This document shows positions 38,403 through 47,523 of a stretch of DNA of 64,000 nt, one piece after another. The notes under the pieces were generated by a model, which saw only the letters and a program-made list of their open reading frames with translations, was not told the origin of the DNA and ran no database searches. A program made the position numbers and the translations under genes. The DNA lies in contig CAVRUR010000016.1 in NCBI GenBank assembly GCA_963724365.1, positions 62,001-126,000 of the forward strand. Reading direction: 5' to 3'. The DNA is from JALORV01 sp963724365 (GTDB lineage Bacteria > Pseudomonadota > Gammaproteobacteria > Burkholderiales > Burkholderiaceae_F). How positions within the stretch are numbered: the stretch's first letter is position 1; each line of letters starts with the position of its first letter.

Positions 38403-40814
38403 TTGGAAACTGAGTTGGATCGCCGCGTGTCATCCAGGCGCAGCGCGCCCGTGGCGTTGCGGCGCGTCGCGGCGGCGGTCATCGCTGCCTATTGCTTCAA
38501 TGCCCAGGCGCAGGAGTTCGTCGTTCGCGACATCCGCGTCGAAGGTGTTCAGCGCACCGAAGCCGGCACTGTCTTCACCTACCTGCCGATCCGGGTCGGC
38601 GACCGCTTCGATCCCGAGCGCGGTACCCAGGCCATCCGTGCGCTCTACGCCAGCGGCCTGTTCAAGGACGTCCGGCTCGAAGTCGACGGTGACGTGCTGG
38701 TCGTCATCGTCGACGAGCGTCCGGCCATCGCCGCCATCGATCTCGCCGGATTGAAGGAGTTCGAGAAAGACCAGGTGCTCAAGTCCTTGCGTGATGTGGG
38801 GCTGGCCGATGGACGCATCTACGACCGGGCACTGCTCGAGCGCGCTGAACAGGAACTGCGTCGTCAGTACCTCTCGCGCGGTCTCTACGGGGTGGAAATC
38901 AAGACGACGGTCACGCCGATCGAGCGCAACCGGGTCAATATCTCGATCGCGGTGGAAGAGGGTGACACCTCGAAGATCCGCACGATCGCCTTCACGGGCA
39001 ACAAGGTCTTCAGTGATGGCACCTTGCGGTCGCAGATGGAGCTGTCGACACCGAACTGGATCTCCTGGTACACCAAGCGCGACCAGTATTCGCGTCAGAA
39101 GCTCGGTGCCGACCTCGAGTCGCTGCGTTCGTACTATCTGAACCGGGGTTACCTCGACTTCCGGATCGACTCGGTCAACGTCTCGATCACGCCGGACAAG
39201 AAGGACATTGCCGTCACGATCAATGTCGTCGAGGGCGAGCAGTACACGGTTTCGGGCGTCCAGCTCGGGGGCGAGATGCTGGGGCTGGAGGAGGAACTCG
39301 CGCCGCTCATCACTGTGAAGCCAGGCGATGTGTTCAACGCCGAGAAGGTCAATGCGATCGGCAAGGCCGTCACCGACCGCATGAGCACGCTCGGCTACGC
39401 CTTTGCGTCCGCCAATCCGGTGCCCGATGCCAATCGTGAGAAGCGCGAAGTGGCATTCACCATCCTTGTCGATCCGGGCCGCCGCGTGTATGTCCGGCGC
39501 GTCAACATCGGCGGCAACGTGCGCACCAAGGACGAGGTGGTCCGTCGCGAATTGCGCCAGTTCGAGGCCGGCTGGTTCGATGCCGAGCGTGTTCGCCTGT
39601 CCAAGGAACGGCTCGATCGCCTCGGTTACTTCGAAACGGTCACGATCGACACGCCGGCCGTGCCGACGGCGCCGGATCAGGTCGATGTCAACGTGACGGT
39701 CAAGGAACGGGCGACGGGGAACATCCAGCTGGGTGCCGGCTACTCCAGCTCGGAAGGCGTGGTCCTGACGGCCGGCCTGTCACAGCAGAACCTGTTTGGA
39801 TCCGGCAACGCGCTGGCCTTCGAGGTCAACACCAGCAAGTCGAACACGGTCTTTTCGATTACGCACACCGACCCGTTCGTCACGACGGAGGGCATCAGCC
39901 GCACCATTGAACTGTACTGGCGCGATTCCAACCTGGCAGAACTGGGGTTGTCGAGCGTCGGCTACGCGACGCGTGGAGCGGGGCTCGTTTACGGCATACC
40001 GTTCACGGAGTACGACCGCATCTTCCTCGGCCTTCGCTACGAGGGTACGACGATCGATCTGACGCCTACATCGCCGCCGCGCTACATCGAATATGTACAG
40101 GATTTCGGCGAGACGTCGGATGCGCTCGCGCTGACGGCCGGGTGGTCGTCCGACAGTCGCGACAGCCTGCTGTTCCCCACGCGCGGCCGCGTGCAAAGCG
40201 CCTTCGGCGAGTTTGCAATTCCGGTGCTGGACCTGGAGTACTACCGTCTTACGTACCGCCTGCAGCAGTTCTACCCGCTCGCGAGTTTCGTCACACTGGC
40301 CTTCGGCACCGAGCTCGGTTATGGCAACGGCTACGGTGGCCGGCCGTACCCGTTCTTCAAGAACTTCTACGTCGGTGGCATCGGCAGCGTGCGTGGCTTC
40401 GACGCCGCTTCGCTCGGTCCGCGTGATATTTACGGTGACCCCCTTGGTGGCACGCGTCGGTTCAATGCGACCTTCGAGGCCCTGGTGCCGATTCCGGGCG
40501 CCAACCAGGCGTTGCGTGCCGCCATGTTCGTGGACATGGGGCAAGTCTGGGGGCCGGGCTGCAATGGCATCTACAGCGTTCCGCTTAATACCAATCCGCA
40601 AGCGGTCGCAGACAATCCTGCCGCCTTCTGCACGGGACCGTACTACGGCGACACGGCAGGCATCGACCTCAGCTTGATTCGTTACTCGGCTGGCATCGGG
40701 ATCTCGTGGCTTTCGCCGCTCGGTCCACTGCGCCTGTCTTACGCGTATCCACTGAACTCGGAGCCGTGGGATCGCATCCAGCGCTTCCAGTTCCAGATTG
40801 GAACCGGTTTCTGA
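38403..40814 (+). CDS. bamA: Outer-membrane assembly factor BamA
   Basis: Omp85 insertase of the BAM complex; about 800 residues, intact. A signal peptide (RRVAAAVIAAYCFNAQAQ) precedes five POTRA domains (about 37-445; the first opens FVVRDIRVEGVQRTEAGTVF). A 16-strand barrel covers the rest. The L6 motif VRGF is in GSVRGFDAASLGPRDIYG. The protein ends in Phe (FQFQIGTGF), the usual beta-signal. No ATG start is available: TTG 38403, TTG 38415 and GTG 38427 are in frame and none has a good ribosome site, so the start is uncertain by eight codons. It sits 12 bp after rseP and 40 bp before skp. Confidence 0.96.
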   Translation: METELDRRVSSRRSAPVALRRVAAAVIAAYCFNAQAQEFVVRDIRVEGVQRTEAGTVFTYLPIRVGDRFDPERGTQAIRALYASGLFKDVRLEVDGDVLVVIVDERPAIAAIDLAGLKEFEKDQVLKSLRDVGLADGRIYDRALLERAEQELRRQYLSRGLYGVEIKTTVTPIERNRVNISIAVEEGDTSKIRTIAFTGNKVFSDGTLRSQMELSTPNWISWYTKRDQYSRQKLGADLESLRSYYLNRGYLDFRIDSVNVSITPDKKDIAVTINVVEGEQYTVSGVQLGGEMLGLEEELAPLITVKPGDVFNAEKVNAIGKAVTDRMSTLGYAFASANPVPDANREKREVAFTILVDPGRRVYVRRVNIGGNVRTKDEVVRRELRQFEAGWFDAERVRLSKERLDRLGYFETVTIDTPAVPTAPDQVDVNVTVKERATGNIQLGAGYSSSEGVVLTAGLSQQNLFGSGNALAFEVNTSKSNTVFSITHTDPFVTTEGISRTIELYWRDSNLAELGLSSVGYATRGAGLVYGIPFTEYDRIFLGLRYEGTTIDLTPTSPPRYIEYVQDFGETSDALALTAGWSSDSRDSLLFPTRGRVQSAFGEFAIPVLDLEYYRLTYRLQQFYPLASFVTLAFGTELGYGNGYGGRPYPFFKNFYVGGIGSVRGFDAASLGPRDIYGDPLGGTRRFNATFEALVPIPGANQALRAAMFVDMGQVWGPGCNGIYSVPLNTNPQAVADNPAAFCTGPYYGDTAGIDLSLIRYSAGIGISWLSPLGPLRLSYAYPLNSEPWDRIQRFQFQIGTGF

Positions 40815-40854
40815 TGTGGCAAAATCACTCGCTTATATGAGTGCAGGAAGGCCT

Positions 40855-41358
40855 ATGACCCAATGGCTCCCGGCAATAGCCGTGGCCGCGCTGCTCGCCG
40901 CGGCGCCGCTCGCCCATGCGCAGGAACTGAAGGTCGGCGTCGTCAACTCGGACCGCATCCTGCGCGACTCGCAGCCGGCACGAGCCGCGATGCAGAAGCT
41001 GGAGGCGGAGTTTTCCAAGCGCGACAAGGAAATGCAGGAGATGGGAGCGCGCCTCAAGACCTCGGCCGAGCGATTCGAGAAGGATGGACCGGTCATGTCC
41101 GAAAGCGACCGCGTGCGTCGTCAGCGCGAACTGGCCGAGATGGATCGCGAGTTTCAGCGCAAGCAGCGCGAATTCCGGGAAGACTTCAACCAGCGCCGCA
41201 ACGAGGAACTGCAGGGCCTGCTCGAACGCACCAACCGGATCATCCGCCAGATCGCCGAGCAGGAGAAGTTCGACTTGATCGTCCAGGAGGCGGTCTACTT
41301 CAATCCTCGCATCGACATGACGGAGCGAGTGCTGCGCGCACTCAACAACGCGAAGTAG
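40855..41358 (+). CDS. skp: Periplasmic chaperone Skp/OmpH family
   Basis: Trimeric periplasmic chaperone for unfolded outer-membrane proteins on their way to BamA; 167 residues. A signal peptide (WLPAIAVAALLAAAPLAHAQ) is followed by the beta-core LKVGVVNSDRILRDSQPA. Two long charged helices make the tentacles (EAEFSKRDKEMQEMGARLKT, then REFQRKQREFREDFNQRR). The closing strand reads FDLIVQEAVYFNPRIDMTERV. ATG 40855 is chosen for AGGAAGG three bases upstream and for the signal sequence; the frame is open 57 bases further up. Confidence 0.95.
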   Translation: MTQWLPAIAVAALLAAAPLAHAQELKVGVVNSDRILRDSQPARAAMQKLEAEFSKRDKEMQEMGARLKTSAERFEKDGPVMSESDRVRRQRELAEMDREFQRKQREFREDFNQRRNEELQGLLERTNRIIRQIAEQEKFDLIVQEAVYFNPRIDMTERVLRALNNAK

Positions 41359-41363
41359 GCGGC

Positions 41364-42440
41364 ATGACACCGGGCGGACTGTCGCTGTCGGAGCTGACAG
41401 CCGCCATTGCCGGGCGCACTGAGGGTCGGCTGCAGGCGGCCGTACGAGGGGATTCCGCGGTGCGCGTCGCGGCCGTTGCTCCACTGTCCGCAGCTGCGTC
41501 GTCCGACCTATCGTTTCTCTCCAATTCACGTTACCGCAGCGACGCCGTCGGCACGCGGGCCGGCGCCATCGTGCTCGGCGCCGCCGACGCCGCGAGCCTG
41601 CTCGAGGCCGGCCGCGATGACCTCGCTCTGGTCGTCGTCGATCAGCCCTATGCGTGGTTTGCACTTGCCGCACAGTTGCTCCATCCAGCCAAAGGGCAAT
41701 CGCCAGGAATCGATCCGGATGCCAGTGTTGCGGTAGGCGCCGTGATCGACGCGACGGCGAGTGTTGCTGCCGGTGCGGTCGTCGGCGTCGGTGCGCGGGT
41801 GGGCCCGGGAGCGGTGGTCGGCGCCGGAGCGGTCCTCGGTGCGGGCGCGGTGCTCGGTGCCGGTTCGCAACTGCATCCGCGTGCCGTCGTGCTGGACCGT
41901 TGCGAGATTGGCGAACGGTGCATCGTTCACAGCGGTGCAGTGATCGGCGCCGACGGCTTTGGCTTCGCGCCGCTTGACGGCCGCTGGATCAAGATTCCGC
42001 AGATCGGTCGCGTCCTGATCGGTGACGACGTCGAGATCGGCGCCAACACGACGATCGACCGGGGGACAATGGGCGACACGATCGTCGAATCCGGCGTGAA
42101 GCTCGACAATCAGATCCAGGTCGGCCATAACTGCTTCATCGGCGCGAATACGGTGATTGCCGGGTGTGCAGGCATGGCCGGCAGTGCGCGGATCGGTCGC
42201 AACTGCCAGATCGGCGGAGCGGCTGGCATCGTGGGGCATCTGTCGATCGCCGACGGTTGCATCATCGGGCCGGCAACCGTCGTCTCGAGATCGATCGAGA
42301 CCGCAGGTCACTACACGGGATTCTTTCCGATGATGAAGCATCGCGACTGGGAAAAGGCTGCAGCGATCATCCGGCAACTCGACGACTTGCGGGACCGCAT
42401 TCGCGAACTCGAAGCGGCGCGCCGCGGAGACCTGAAATGA
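41364..42440 (+). CDS. lpxD: UDP-3-O-acylglucosamine N-acyltransferase LpxD
   Basis: Adds the second acyl chain in lipid A synthesis; 358 residues, intact. The N-terminal uridine-binding domain includes AAASSDLSFLSNSRYRSD. The beta-helix spans about 105-320 and is unusually rich in Gly/Ala/Val hexapeptides (GAVVGVGARVGPGAVVGAGA). The catalytic histidine lies in NQIQVGHNCFIGANTVIAG. A C-terminal helical tail follows (IIRQLDDLRDRIRELEAARR). ATG 41364 is 5 bp after skp. The stop overlaps the fabZ start (ATGA). Confidence 0.96.
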   Translation: MTPGGLSLSELTAAIAGRTEGRLQAAVRGDSAVRVAAVAPLSAAASSDLSFLSNSRYRSDAVGTRAGAIVLGAADAASLLEAGRDDLALVVVDQPYAWFALAAQLLHPAKGQSPGIDPDASVAVGAVIDATASVAAGAVVGVGARVGPGAVVGAGAVLGAGAVLGAGSQLHPRAVVLDRCEIGERCIVHSGAVIGADGFGFAPLDGRWIKIPQIGRVLIGDDVEIGANTTIDRGTMGDTIVESGVKLDNQIQVGHNCFIGANTVIAGCAGMAGSARIGRNCQIGGAAGIVGHLSIADGCIIGPATVVSRSIETAGHYTGFFPMMKHRDWEKAAAIIRQLDDLRDRIRELEAARRGDLK

Positions 42441-42889
42441 AGCTGGACATCAACGCAATCCTGAACCTGATGCCGCACCGGTATCCGATACTTCTCGTGG
42501 ATCGGGTGCTCGAGCTCGAGCCTGGCGCGCGCATCACCGCCATCAAGAATGTGTCGATCAACGAGCCGTTCTTCCAGGGGCACTTTCCGGGCCACCCCGT
42601 CATGCCGGGCGTGCTGATGATCGAGGCACTCGCGCAGGCTGCAGCGGTGCTGACCTACATCACGATGAAGACCTCGTACCCGGAGGGAACGCTTTTCTAC
42701 TTCGCCGGCATCGATGGCGCGCGCTTCAAGCGGCCGGTCGTGCCCGGTGACCAGTTGCGGCTGGAAGTCACGATGGATCGGGTCAAGCGTGGAGTCGGCA
42801 AGTTCACCGGGCGCGCGCTGGTCGACGGCGATGTTGTCTGTGAGACTGAAATGACGTGTGCCCTGCGCAACGAGAAGGAAGCCCCGTAG
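42437..42889 (+). CDS. fabZ: 3-hydroxyacyl-ACP dehydratase FabZ
   Basis: Hot-dog-fold dehydratase of fatty-acid elongation, 150 residues. It shows NLMPHRYPILLVDRVLELEP and the active-site helix region FFQGHFPGHPVMPGVLMIEA, with the catalytic His, and the catalytic Glu in MIEALAQ. FKRPVVPGDQLRLEV is also typical. Being inside the lpx cluster balances 3-hydroxyacyl-ACP between fatty acids and lipid A. ATG 42437 overlaps the lpxD stop, and its TAG overlaps the lpxA GTG by one base. Confidence 0.97.
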   Translation: MKLDINAILNLMPHRYPILLVDRVLELEPGARITAIKNVSINEPFFQGHFPGHPVMPGVLMIEALAQAAAVLTYITMKTSYPEGTLFYFAGIDGARFKRPVVPGDQLRLEVTMDRVKRGVGKFTGRALVDGDVVCETEMTCALRNEKEAP

Positions 42890-43679
42890 TGCCCACCATT
42901 CACGCCACGGCGGTCGTCGACCGCACGGCCGAACTGGCCGACGATGTCGAGGTCGGTGCGTACTGCGTCATCGGCCCGAAGGTGAAGATCGGGGCCGGCA
43001 CGCGGCTCGGCCCGCATGTCGTCGTCGACGGTCGCACGACGATCGGACGCAACAACCGCTTTTACCCGTTCTGTTCGATCGGCGGCGCACCGCAGGACAA
43101 GAAGTACGGCGGCGAGGACACCGAACTCGTCATCGGCGATGGCAACACGGTCCGTGAGTGCTGCACGATCAGCCTGGGGACAGCGCAGGGTGGCGGCATC
43201 ACGCGCGTCGGTTCCGACAACTGGATCATGGCCTACGCGCACATCGCCCACGATTGCGTCCTTGGCGACCACATCATCCTGGCCAACAACGCCACGCTGG
43301 CCGGGCACGTGACCCTCGGGGACTGGGCGATCATGGGCGGCATGTCAGCCATCCATCAGTTCTGCTCGATGGGCGCGCACTCGATGGCCGGCAGGTGGTG
43401 CCATCGTGCTGAGGGACCTGCCGCCGTTCGTGATCTGCAGCGGCAATCCGGCTGAACCCCATGGCATCAATACCGAGGGCTTGAAGCGCCGCGGCTTCGC
43501 AGCCGAGACGGTCAACGCGCTGCGCCGCGCCTACCGCACGCTATACAAGGACGGGCTGACCACTGCCGAGGCGATCGAGGCGCTCGCGCCACTATCTGCC
43601 GAGGAAACGGACGCGGGACCGTGCCGTCGCGCTGCTGCGGGACTTCGTGCAGAACTCCCAGCGCGGCATCGTGCGTTGA
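42889..43679 (+). CDS. lpxA: UDP-N-acetylglucosamine acyltransferase LpxA (frameshifted)
   Basis: First acyltransferase of lipid A synthesis; about 263 residues. The hexapeptide beta-helix opens IHATAVVDRTAELADDVEVG. GGAPQDKKYGGEDTELVIGD and the catalytic His in IMAYAHIAHDCVLGDHIILA are diagnostic. Frame changes near 43396 and 43618 displace the last part. There the C-terminal helices (DLPPFVICSGNPAEPHGINT, GLKRRGFAAETVNALRRAYR) and the end LLRDFVQNSQRGIVR are recognisable. The start is GTG 42889 and the TGA overlaps the lpxB ATG (TGATG). The changes look like single inserted or lost bases in an otherwise clean region. Confidence 0.94.
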
Positions 43680-44824
43680 TGCCGCGGCCGACCTGCGCCT
43701 TCGTGGCCGGGGAGGCATCGGGCGACCTGCTCGCGGCCGGAGTCATTGCCGAACTGCAGCGACTCGCACCGGGAATCCAGTGTGCCGGCGTCGGCGGCGA
43801 TCGCATGATCGAGGTCGGCTTCGACGCCTGGTCTCACGTGCGCGAACTCTCGGTACGCGGCTACGTCGAAGTCCTGCGTCACCTGCCGCGGTTGCTGAAG
43901 CTTCGTCGCGATCTGGCAGGGCGCCTGAGCGCCGCGCCGCCCGCCGTGTTTGTCGGCGTCGATGCGCCGGATTTCAATCTGGGGCTGGAAGAAAAGCTGC
44001 GCGCGCGCGGAATCCGCGTGGTCCACTTCATCAGCCCGTCGATCTGGGCGTGGCGCGCCGAACGCATCGAGCAGATTCGACGCGCCGTCGATCGCATGCT
44101 GCTGGTGTTCCCGTTCGAGCAGGCGATCTACGATGCCGCGAAAATTCCGGCTACTTACGTAGGTCACCCGCTGGCCAGCATGATTCCGATGACGCCCGAT
44201 GCGCCGGCGGCGCGCGCACGTCTCGGCCTTCCGTTCGACAGGCCGGTGGTCGCCGTGCTGCCGGGATCGCGGCCCGACGAGGTCAAGTACCTCGGGCCGA
44301 CGTTTCTCGCGGCCATGGAGCACCTGCTCCGGCGCGAGCCCGGCATCCGTTTCGTGTTGCCGGTGGCGGATGCCTCGCTGAGGGCGCTGCTGGAATCGAT
44401 GCTGATCGAACACGCGGCGTTGGCACCCTCCCTGATGCTGGTCGACGGTCGCTCGCATGACTGCCTCGAGGCCGCCGACACCGTGCTCGTCGCGAGCGGC
44501 ACCGCGACACTCGAGGCGGCGCTGTTCAAGCGACCGATGGTCATTGCCTACAAGATGCCGGCCGTGTCGGCCTGGCTGATGCGACGCAAGGGGAGGATCC
44601 CGTACGTGGGACTGCCGAACATCATGGCAGGTGAATTCCTCGTTCCCGAATTGCTGCAGGAAGCTGCGACGCCTGCCGCGCTTGCTGAGGCATTGCACGC
44701 GCAGTTGCATGATGCCCCGCTGCGTGCCCGGCTCGAGCAGCGCTTTGCCGCCATGCACGTCGAGTTGAAGCGGGACACTGCCGCGCTGGCGGCGCAGGCG
44801 ATACTCGACGTGGCGCGGCGATGA
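43679..44824 (+). CDS. lpxB: Lipid A disaccharide synthase LpxB
   Basis: Family 19 glycosyltransferase that joins UDP-diacylglucosamine and lipid X; 381 residues, intact. The N-terminal block CAFVAGEASGDLLAAGVIAE is followed by GYVEVLRHLPRLLKLRR, VFVGVDAPDFNLGLEEKLR and the signature VHFISPSIWAWRAERIEQI. The nucleotide half has YVGHPLASMIP, VAVLPGSRPDEVKYLGPTFL and ASGTATLEAALFKRPMVIAY. ATG 43679 is coupled to lpxA. The stop overlaps rnhB by four bases (ATGA). Confidence 0.96.
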   Translation: MPRPTCAFVAGEASGDLLAAGVIAELQRLAPGIQCAGVGGDRMIEVGFDAWSHVRELSVRGYVEVLRHLPRLLKLRRDLAGRLSAAPPAVFVGVDAPDFNLGLEEKLRARGIRVVHFISPSIWAWRAERIEQIRRAVDRMLLVFPFEQAIYDAAKIPATYVGHPLASMIPMTPDAPAARARLGLPFDRPVVAVLPGSRPDEVKYLGPTFLAAMEHLLRREPGIRFVLPVADASLRALLESMLIEHAALAPSLMLVDGRSHDCLEAADTVLVASGTATLEAALFKRPMVIAYKMPAVSAWLMRRKGRIPYVGLPNIMAGEFLVPELLQEAATPAALAEALHAQLHDAPLRARLEQRFAAMHVELKRDTAALAAQAILDVARR

Positions 44825-45480
44825 GCAGCCGTCGCATCGCTCGTACTCCCGACCTGTTTGAACAAGCGGCGCGCATGGACGGGCGTGTCTGCGGAGTCGA
44901 CGAGGCGGGTCGCGGACCGCTGGCCGGGCCGGTTTTTGCCGCGGCAGTGATCCTTGATCCGAATCGTCGAATCGACGGGCTGGCGGATTCCAAGGCGTTG
45001 AGTCCCGTGCGACGCGGGCAACTTGCGCTGCTGATCCGGGAGCATTCCATGGCCTGGGCCGTCGCCGAGGCCAGCGTTGGCGAGATCGACGCGCTGAATA
45101 TCCTTCAGGCAACGTTGCTGGCGATGCGCCGCGCCGTCGAATCACTCGCAGTGTCGGCCGAGTACGCGCTCATCGATGGGAACCAGATGCCGCGGCTGGC
45201 CATTCCTGGCCATGCCATTGTCGCCGGTGACGCGACGCAGCCAAGCATTTCTGCCGCTTCGATACTTGCAAAGACCGCGCGCGATGCGCTGATGTGTGCG
45301 CTCGACACGCAGCACCCGGGCTACGGCTTTGCGCGGCACATGGGCTATGCCACAGCCGAGCACCTGCATAACCTGCAGCGCCTCGGACCCTGCGAGGTAC
45401 ATCGGAAGACCTTTGCGCCCGTGCGCAATCTGATCGCTGGCGGCTGCAACACGAAACATGCAGATCACGTCGGCCGATAA
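44821..45480 (+). CDS. rnhB: Ribonuclease HII
   Basis: Cleaves RNA in RNA-DNA hybrids and single ribonucleotides in DNA; 219 residues. The active-site acidic residues are in VCGVDEAGRGPLAGPVFAAA (Asp-Glu), in DGNQMPRL (Asp) and near DALMCALDTQHPGYGFARHM. SISAASILAKTARD is the conserved core helix. The last 15 residues extend slightly beyond the usual end HRKTFAPVR. ATG 44821 overlaps lpxB, and the next gene begins 23 bases before this stop. Confidence 0.95.
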   Translation: MSSRRIARTPDLFEQAARMDGRVCGVDEAGRGPLAGPVFAAAVILDPNRRIDGLADSKALSPVRRGQLALLIREHSMAWAVAEASVGEIDALNILQATLLAMRRAVESLAVSAEYALIDGNQMPRLAIPGHAIVAGDATQPSISAASILAKTARDALMCALDTQHPGYGFARHMGYATAEHLHNLQRLGPCEVHRKTFAPVRNLIAGGCNTKHADHVGR

Positions 45481-46246
45481 CCCTCTGGTACGACGGCTGC
45501 GCCGGCTCGCAGAGTCGCCGCGCGCGAGTCGCACGGCGGGCCGCTCGATTGCCGAGGGCCTGCACCTCGTCGAGAGCGCTGTTGCAGCGGGGGTCGCTAT
45601 CGAGACAGTCGTCCTGTCCGAGCGTGCGAATGAGGCGGCGCATGAACTGGCTCGTCGCCTGACCGCGCAGGGCGTGTGCCGCCGTGTGGACCTGGTGGCG
45701 CCCCTGTATGACGCGATTTCCCCGGTCGAGCACGGCGCCGGCATCCTGGCCGAAATCGTGATCGAGCCATCGACGCTGCCCGTCGCCACGGCCGACGACG
45801 CCGTCTATCTGGACGCGGTGCAGGATCCGGGCAACGTCGGAACCCTGCTGCGCACGGCCGCGGCGGCGGGGGTCAAGCACGTGGCAGCGGCTCCTGGAAC
45901 CGCATTCCTATGGGCCCCAAAGGTGCTGCGCGCCGCGATGGGCGCGCATTTCGCACTGAAGCTTTACGAAGACGTCGGCCCCGAGCAGCTGGCCGCGGCC
46001 TTTCGCGGCGAGCGACTATCGGCCGATGTGCATGCTGCCGAGTCGATCTATTCGACCGGCTGGGGAATGCGACCGACGGTGTGGCTCTTCGGGTCGGAAG
46101 GTCAGGGTCTCAGTGCCGCGGCCGAAGCCGTAGCGCAGCGACGGCTTCGTATTCCCGTCGACGCGAGCGTCGAGTCGCTCAATGTGGCGGCTGCCGCCGC
46201 GGTCTGCTTGTTCGAACAGGCGCGCCGGCGGCGCGCCTACATGTAG
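45458..46246 (+). CDS. TrmH-family (SpoU) RNA 2'-O-methyltransferase
   Basis: Knotted SPOUT methyltransferase, 262 residues, intact. An N-terminal substrate-binding domain (NPLVRRLRRLAES, GRSIAEGLHLVESAV) precedes the catalytic domain. Its motif 1 is LDAVQDPGNVGTLLRTAAAA, motif 2 TVWLFGSEGQGLSAA and motif 3 LRIPVDASVESLNVAAAAAV. These are the family's catalytic Arg/Asn and the SAM knot. Whether the target is 23S rRNA or tRNA cannot be told from sequence. It overlaps rnhB by 23 bp and overlaps, tail to tail, the small lipoprotein gene by 10 bp. Confidence 0.9.
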   Translation: MQITSADNPLVRRLRRLAESPRASRTAGRSIAEGLHLVESAVAAGVAIETVVLSERANEAAHELARRLTAQGVCRRVDLVAPLYDAISPVEHGAGILAEIVIEPSTLPVATADDAVYLDAVQDPGNVGTLLRTAAAAGVKHVAAAPGTAFLWAPKVLRAAMGAHFALKLYEDVGPEQLAAAFRGERLSADVHAAESIYSTGWGMRPTVWLFGSEGQGLSAAAEAVAQRRLRIPVDASVESLNVAAAAAVCLFEQARRRRAYM

Positions 46247-46533
46247 CTGACGTCGATGCAGACCGTTTTCCCGTCCTTGTCCTTGGCAAACTCGACGATC
46301 GTCTTGTCATCAACCTGGTTCTGGTTTTCCGGGTTAAACGTCTTTTTCCCGTACACATAGCGCAGGCCGTCGCCTACTGCGGGAATGACTTCGTCAGGCT
46401 TGCCGAAGCTGCCTGCAACTTCATCGGGTGTCCGATCGATGACCTTGCCGTAGAACACCCCGCGCTGAAATCCGCCCTGGCCACAGGCGACAAGGATGAC
46501 GGCTACCGAGCACGCTGCAAAAAATTGCTTCAC
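46237..46533 (-). CDS. Small putative lipoprotein of unknown function
   Basis: 98 residues from GTG 46533, which is preceded by AAGGGG. The N-terminus is a lipoprotein signal, VKQFFAACSVAVILVACGQ, with lipobox VAC and Gly after the cysteine. The rest, GKVIDRTPDEVAGSFGKPDE, then GLRYVYGKKTFNPENQNQVD, resembles the short two-strand modules of small periplasmic BamE/SmpA-like proteins (a Pro-Asp/Gly-Lys-Pro-Asp turn), but I do not recognise a named family. An earlier ATG at 46563 would bury the signal. It converges on and overlaps the methyltransferase by 10 bp. Confidence 0.65.
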   Translation of the reverse strand: MKQFFAACSVAVILVACGQGGFQRGVFYGKVIDRTPDEVAGSFGKPDEVIPAVGDGLRYVYGKKTFNPENQNQVDDKTIVEFAKDKDGKTVCIDVSYM

Positions 46534-46574
46534 TGATTTCCCCTTAGGCAAGAAAGCTGGCATTGACGCAAGGC

Positions 46575-46590
46575 TAAGGGGAAACCCTTA
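46575..46590. terminator. Short perfect hairpin between ppsR and the lipoprotein gene
   Basis: TAAGGG and CCCTTA pair around GAAA; outside, GACG and CGTC can pair across a bulge. No T-run follows on either strand, so it is weak as an intrinsic terminator. Because it separates the ends of ppsR and the start of the lipoprotein gene, it could mark the boundary of the two minus-strand transcripts. Confidence 0.35.
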
Positions 46591-46629
46591 CGTCAGGCTT
46601 TCACGCTGGGAAAGCGCAGCGCGATGTGC

Positions 46630-47478
46630 TCAGTACGAGCGGCGGTCGAGCCGGACCTCCTGCATGATGGTCGCGGCAATCTCCTCGATCGATTTGGCGG
46701 TGGACGAGAGCCAGCGGATGCCTTCGCGTCGCATCATCCTTTCCGCGGCGTCGACCTCGTAGCGACAGTTCTCGACCGAGGCATAGCGGCTGTTGGGTCG
46801 ACGCTCGTTGCGTACCTCGGACAGCCGCTCGGGCGAAATCGACAGCCCGAAGATCTTGCCCTTGTACGGCGGCAGGGCCGAGGGCAACTGGTTGCGTTCG
46901 AAGTCCTCGGGGATCAGCGGGTAGTTGGCCGCCTTCACCCCGTACTGCATCGCCAGGTAGAGGGTGGTCGGAGTCTTGCCGGAACGCGAAACGCCCACCA
47001 GGATCACGTCGGCCTTCTCCAGTCCCTTGGCCGACTGGCCGTCATCGTGCGCCAGCGCGAAATTGATCGCCTCGATGCGGTTCTTGTAGTCCTCGGAGTT
47101 GGTCGCGATGTTGTGCGAGCGGCCGATCGTGTGCGCAGATTTCATCCCGAGTTCGCGCTCGAGCGGCTCGACAAAGGTCTCGAACATCTCGATGAAGAAA
47201 CCCTGAGCTTCCGCCCGCAGCGCTGCGGCCACCGGGGGATTGACCAGGGTCGAAAAGACGATGGCCCGCTTGCCATCACGCTCGCCGGCGTCATTGATAC
47301 GTGAGGCGGCTTCGCGGGCCTTCTCGACAGAATCGATGAACGGAATGCGTTGCGGCCGGTAACGCAGGTCCTCGAACTGGGTCATCACGCTGTGGCCCAA
47401 GGTCTCGGCCGTGATGCCAGTGCCGTCGGAAACGAAGAACACCGTCCGATCGAACGGGCCAAGGGGGCGGTCAGGCAT
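46630..47478 (-). CDS. ppsR: PEP synthase regulatory kinase/pyrophosphorylase PpsR
   Basis: DUF299 bifunctional regulator that inactivates PEP synthase by ADP-dependent threonine phosphorylation and reactivates it by phosphate-dependent dephosphorylation; 282 residues, intact. The N-terminal VFFVSDGTGITAETLGHSV and the P-loop GVSRSGKTPTTLYLAMQYG are diagnostic. ANYPLIPEDFERNQLP and the C-terminal EGIRWLSSTAKSIEEIAATI complete the family pattern. ATG 47478 is divergent from ppsA, its target, across an 89-bp spacer. That arrangement directly supports the assignment. Confidence 0.95.
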   Translation of the reverse strand: MPDRPLGPFDRTVFFVSDGTGITAETLGHSVMTQFEDLRYRPQRIPFIDSVEKAREAASRINDAGERDGKRAIVFSTLVNPPVAAALRAEAQGFFIEMFETFVEPLERELGMKSAHTIGRSHNIATNSEDYKNRIEAINFALAHDDGQSAKGLEKADVILVGVSRSGKTPTTLYLAMQYGVKAANYPLIPEDFERNQLPSALPPYKGKIFGLSISPERLSEVRNERRPNSRYASVENCRYEVDAAERMMRREGIRWLSSTAKSIEEIAATIMQEVRLDRRSY

Positions 47479-47523
47479 CAGGTCCTCGCTGGTGCGGCGC
47501 AGTATCGATGCGATGCCGCTCGG

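Noticed and set aside
41780..41870. Gly/Ala/Val simple repeat in lpxD as a tandem-repeat insertion
   Set aside because: It follows the hexapeptide periodicity of the LpxD beta-helix, so it is part of the normal fold.
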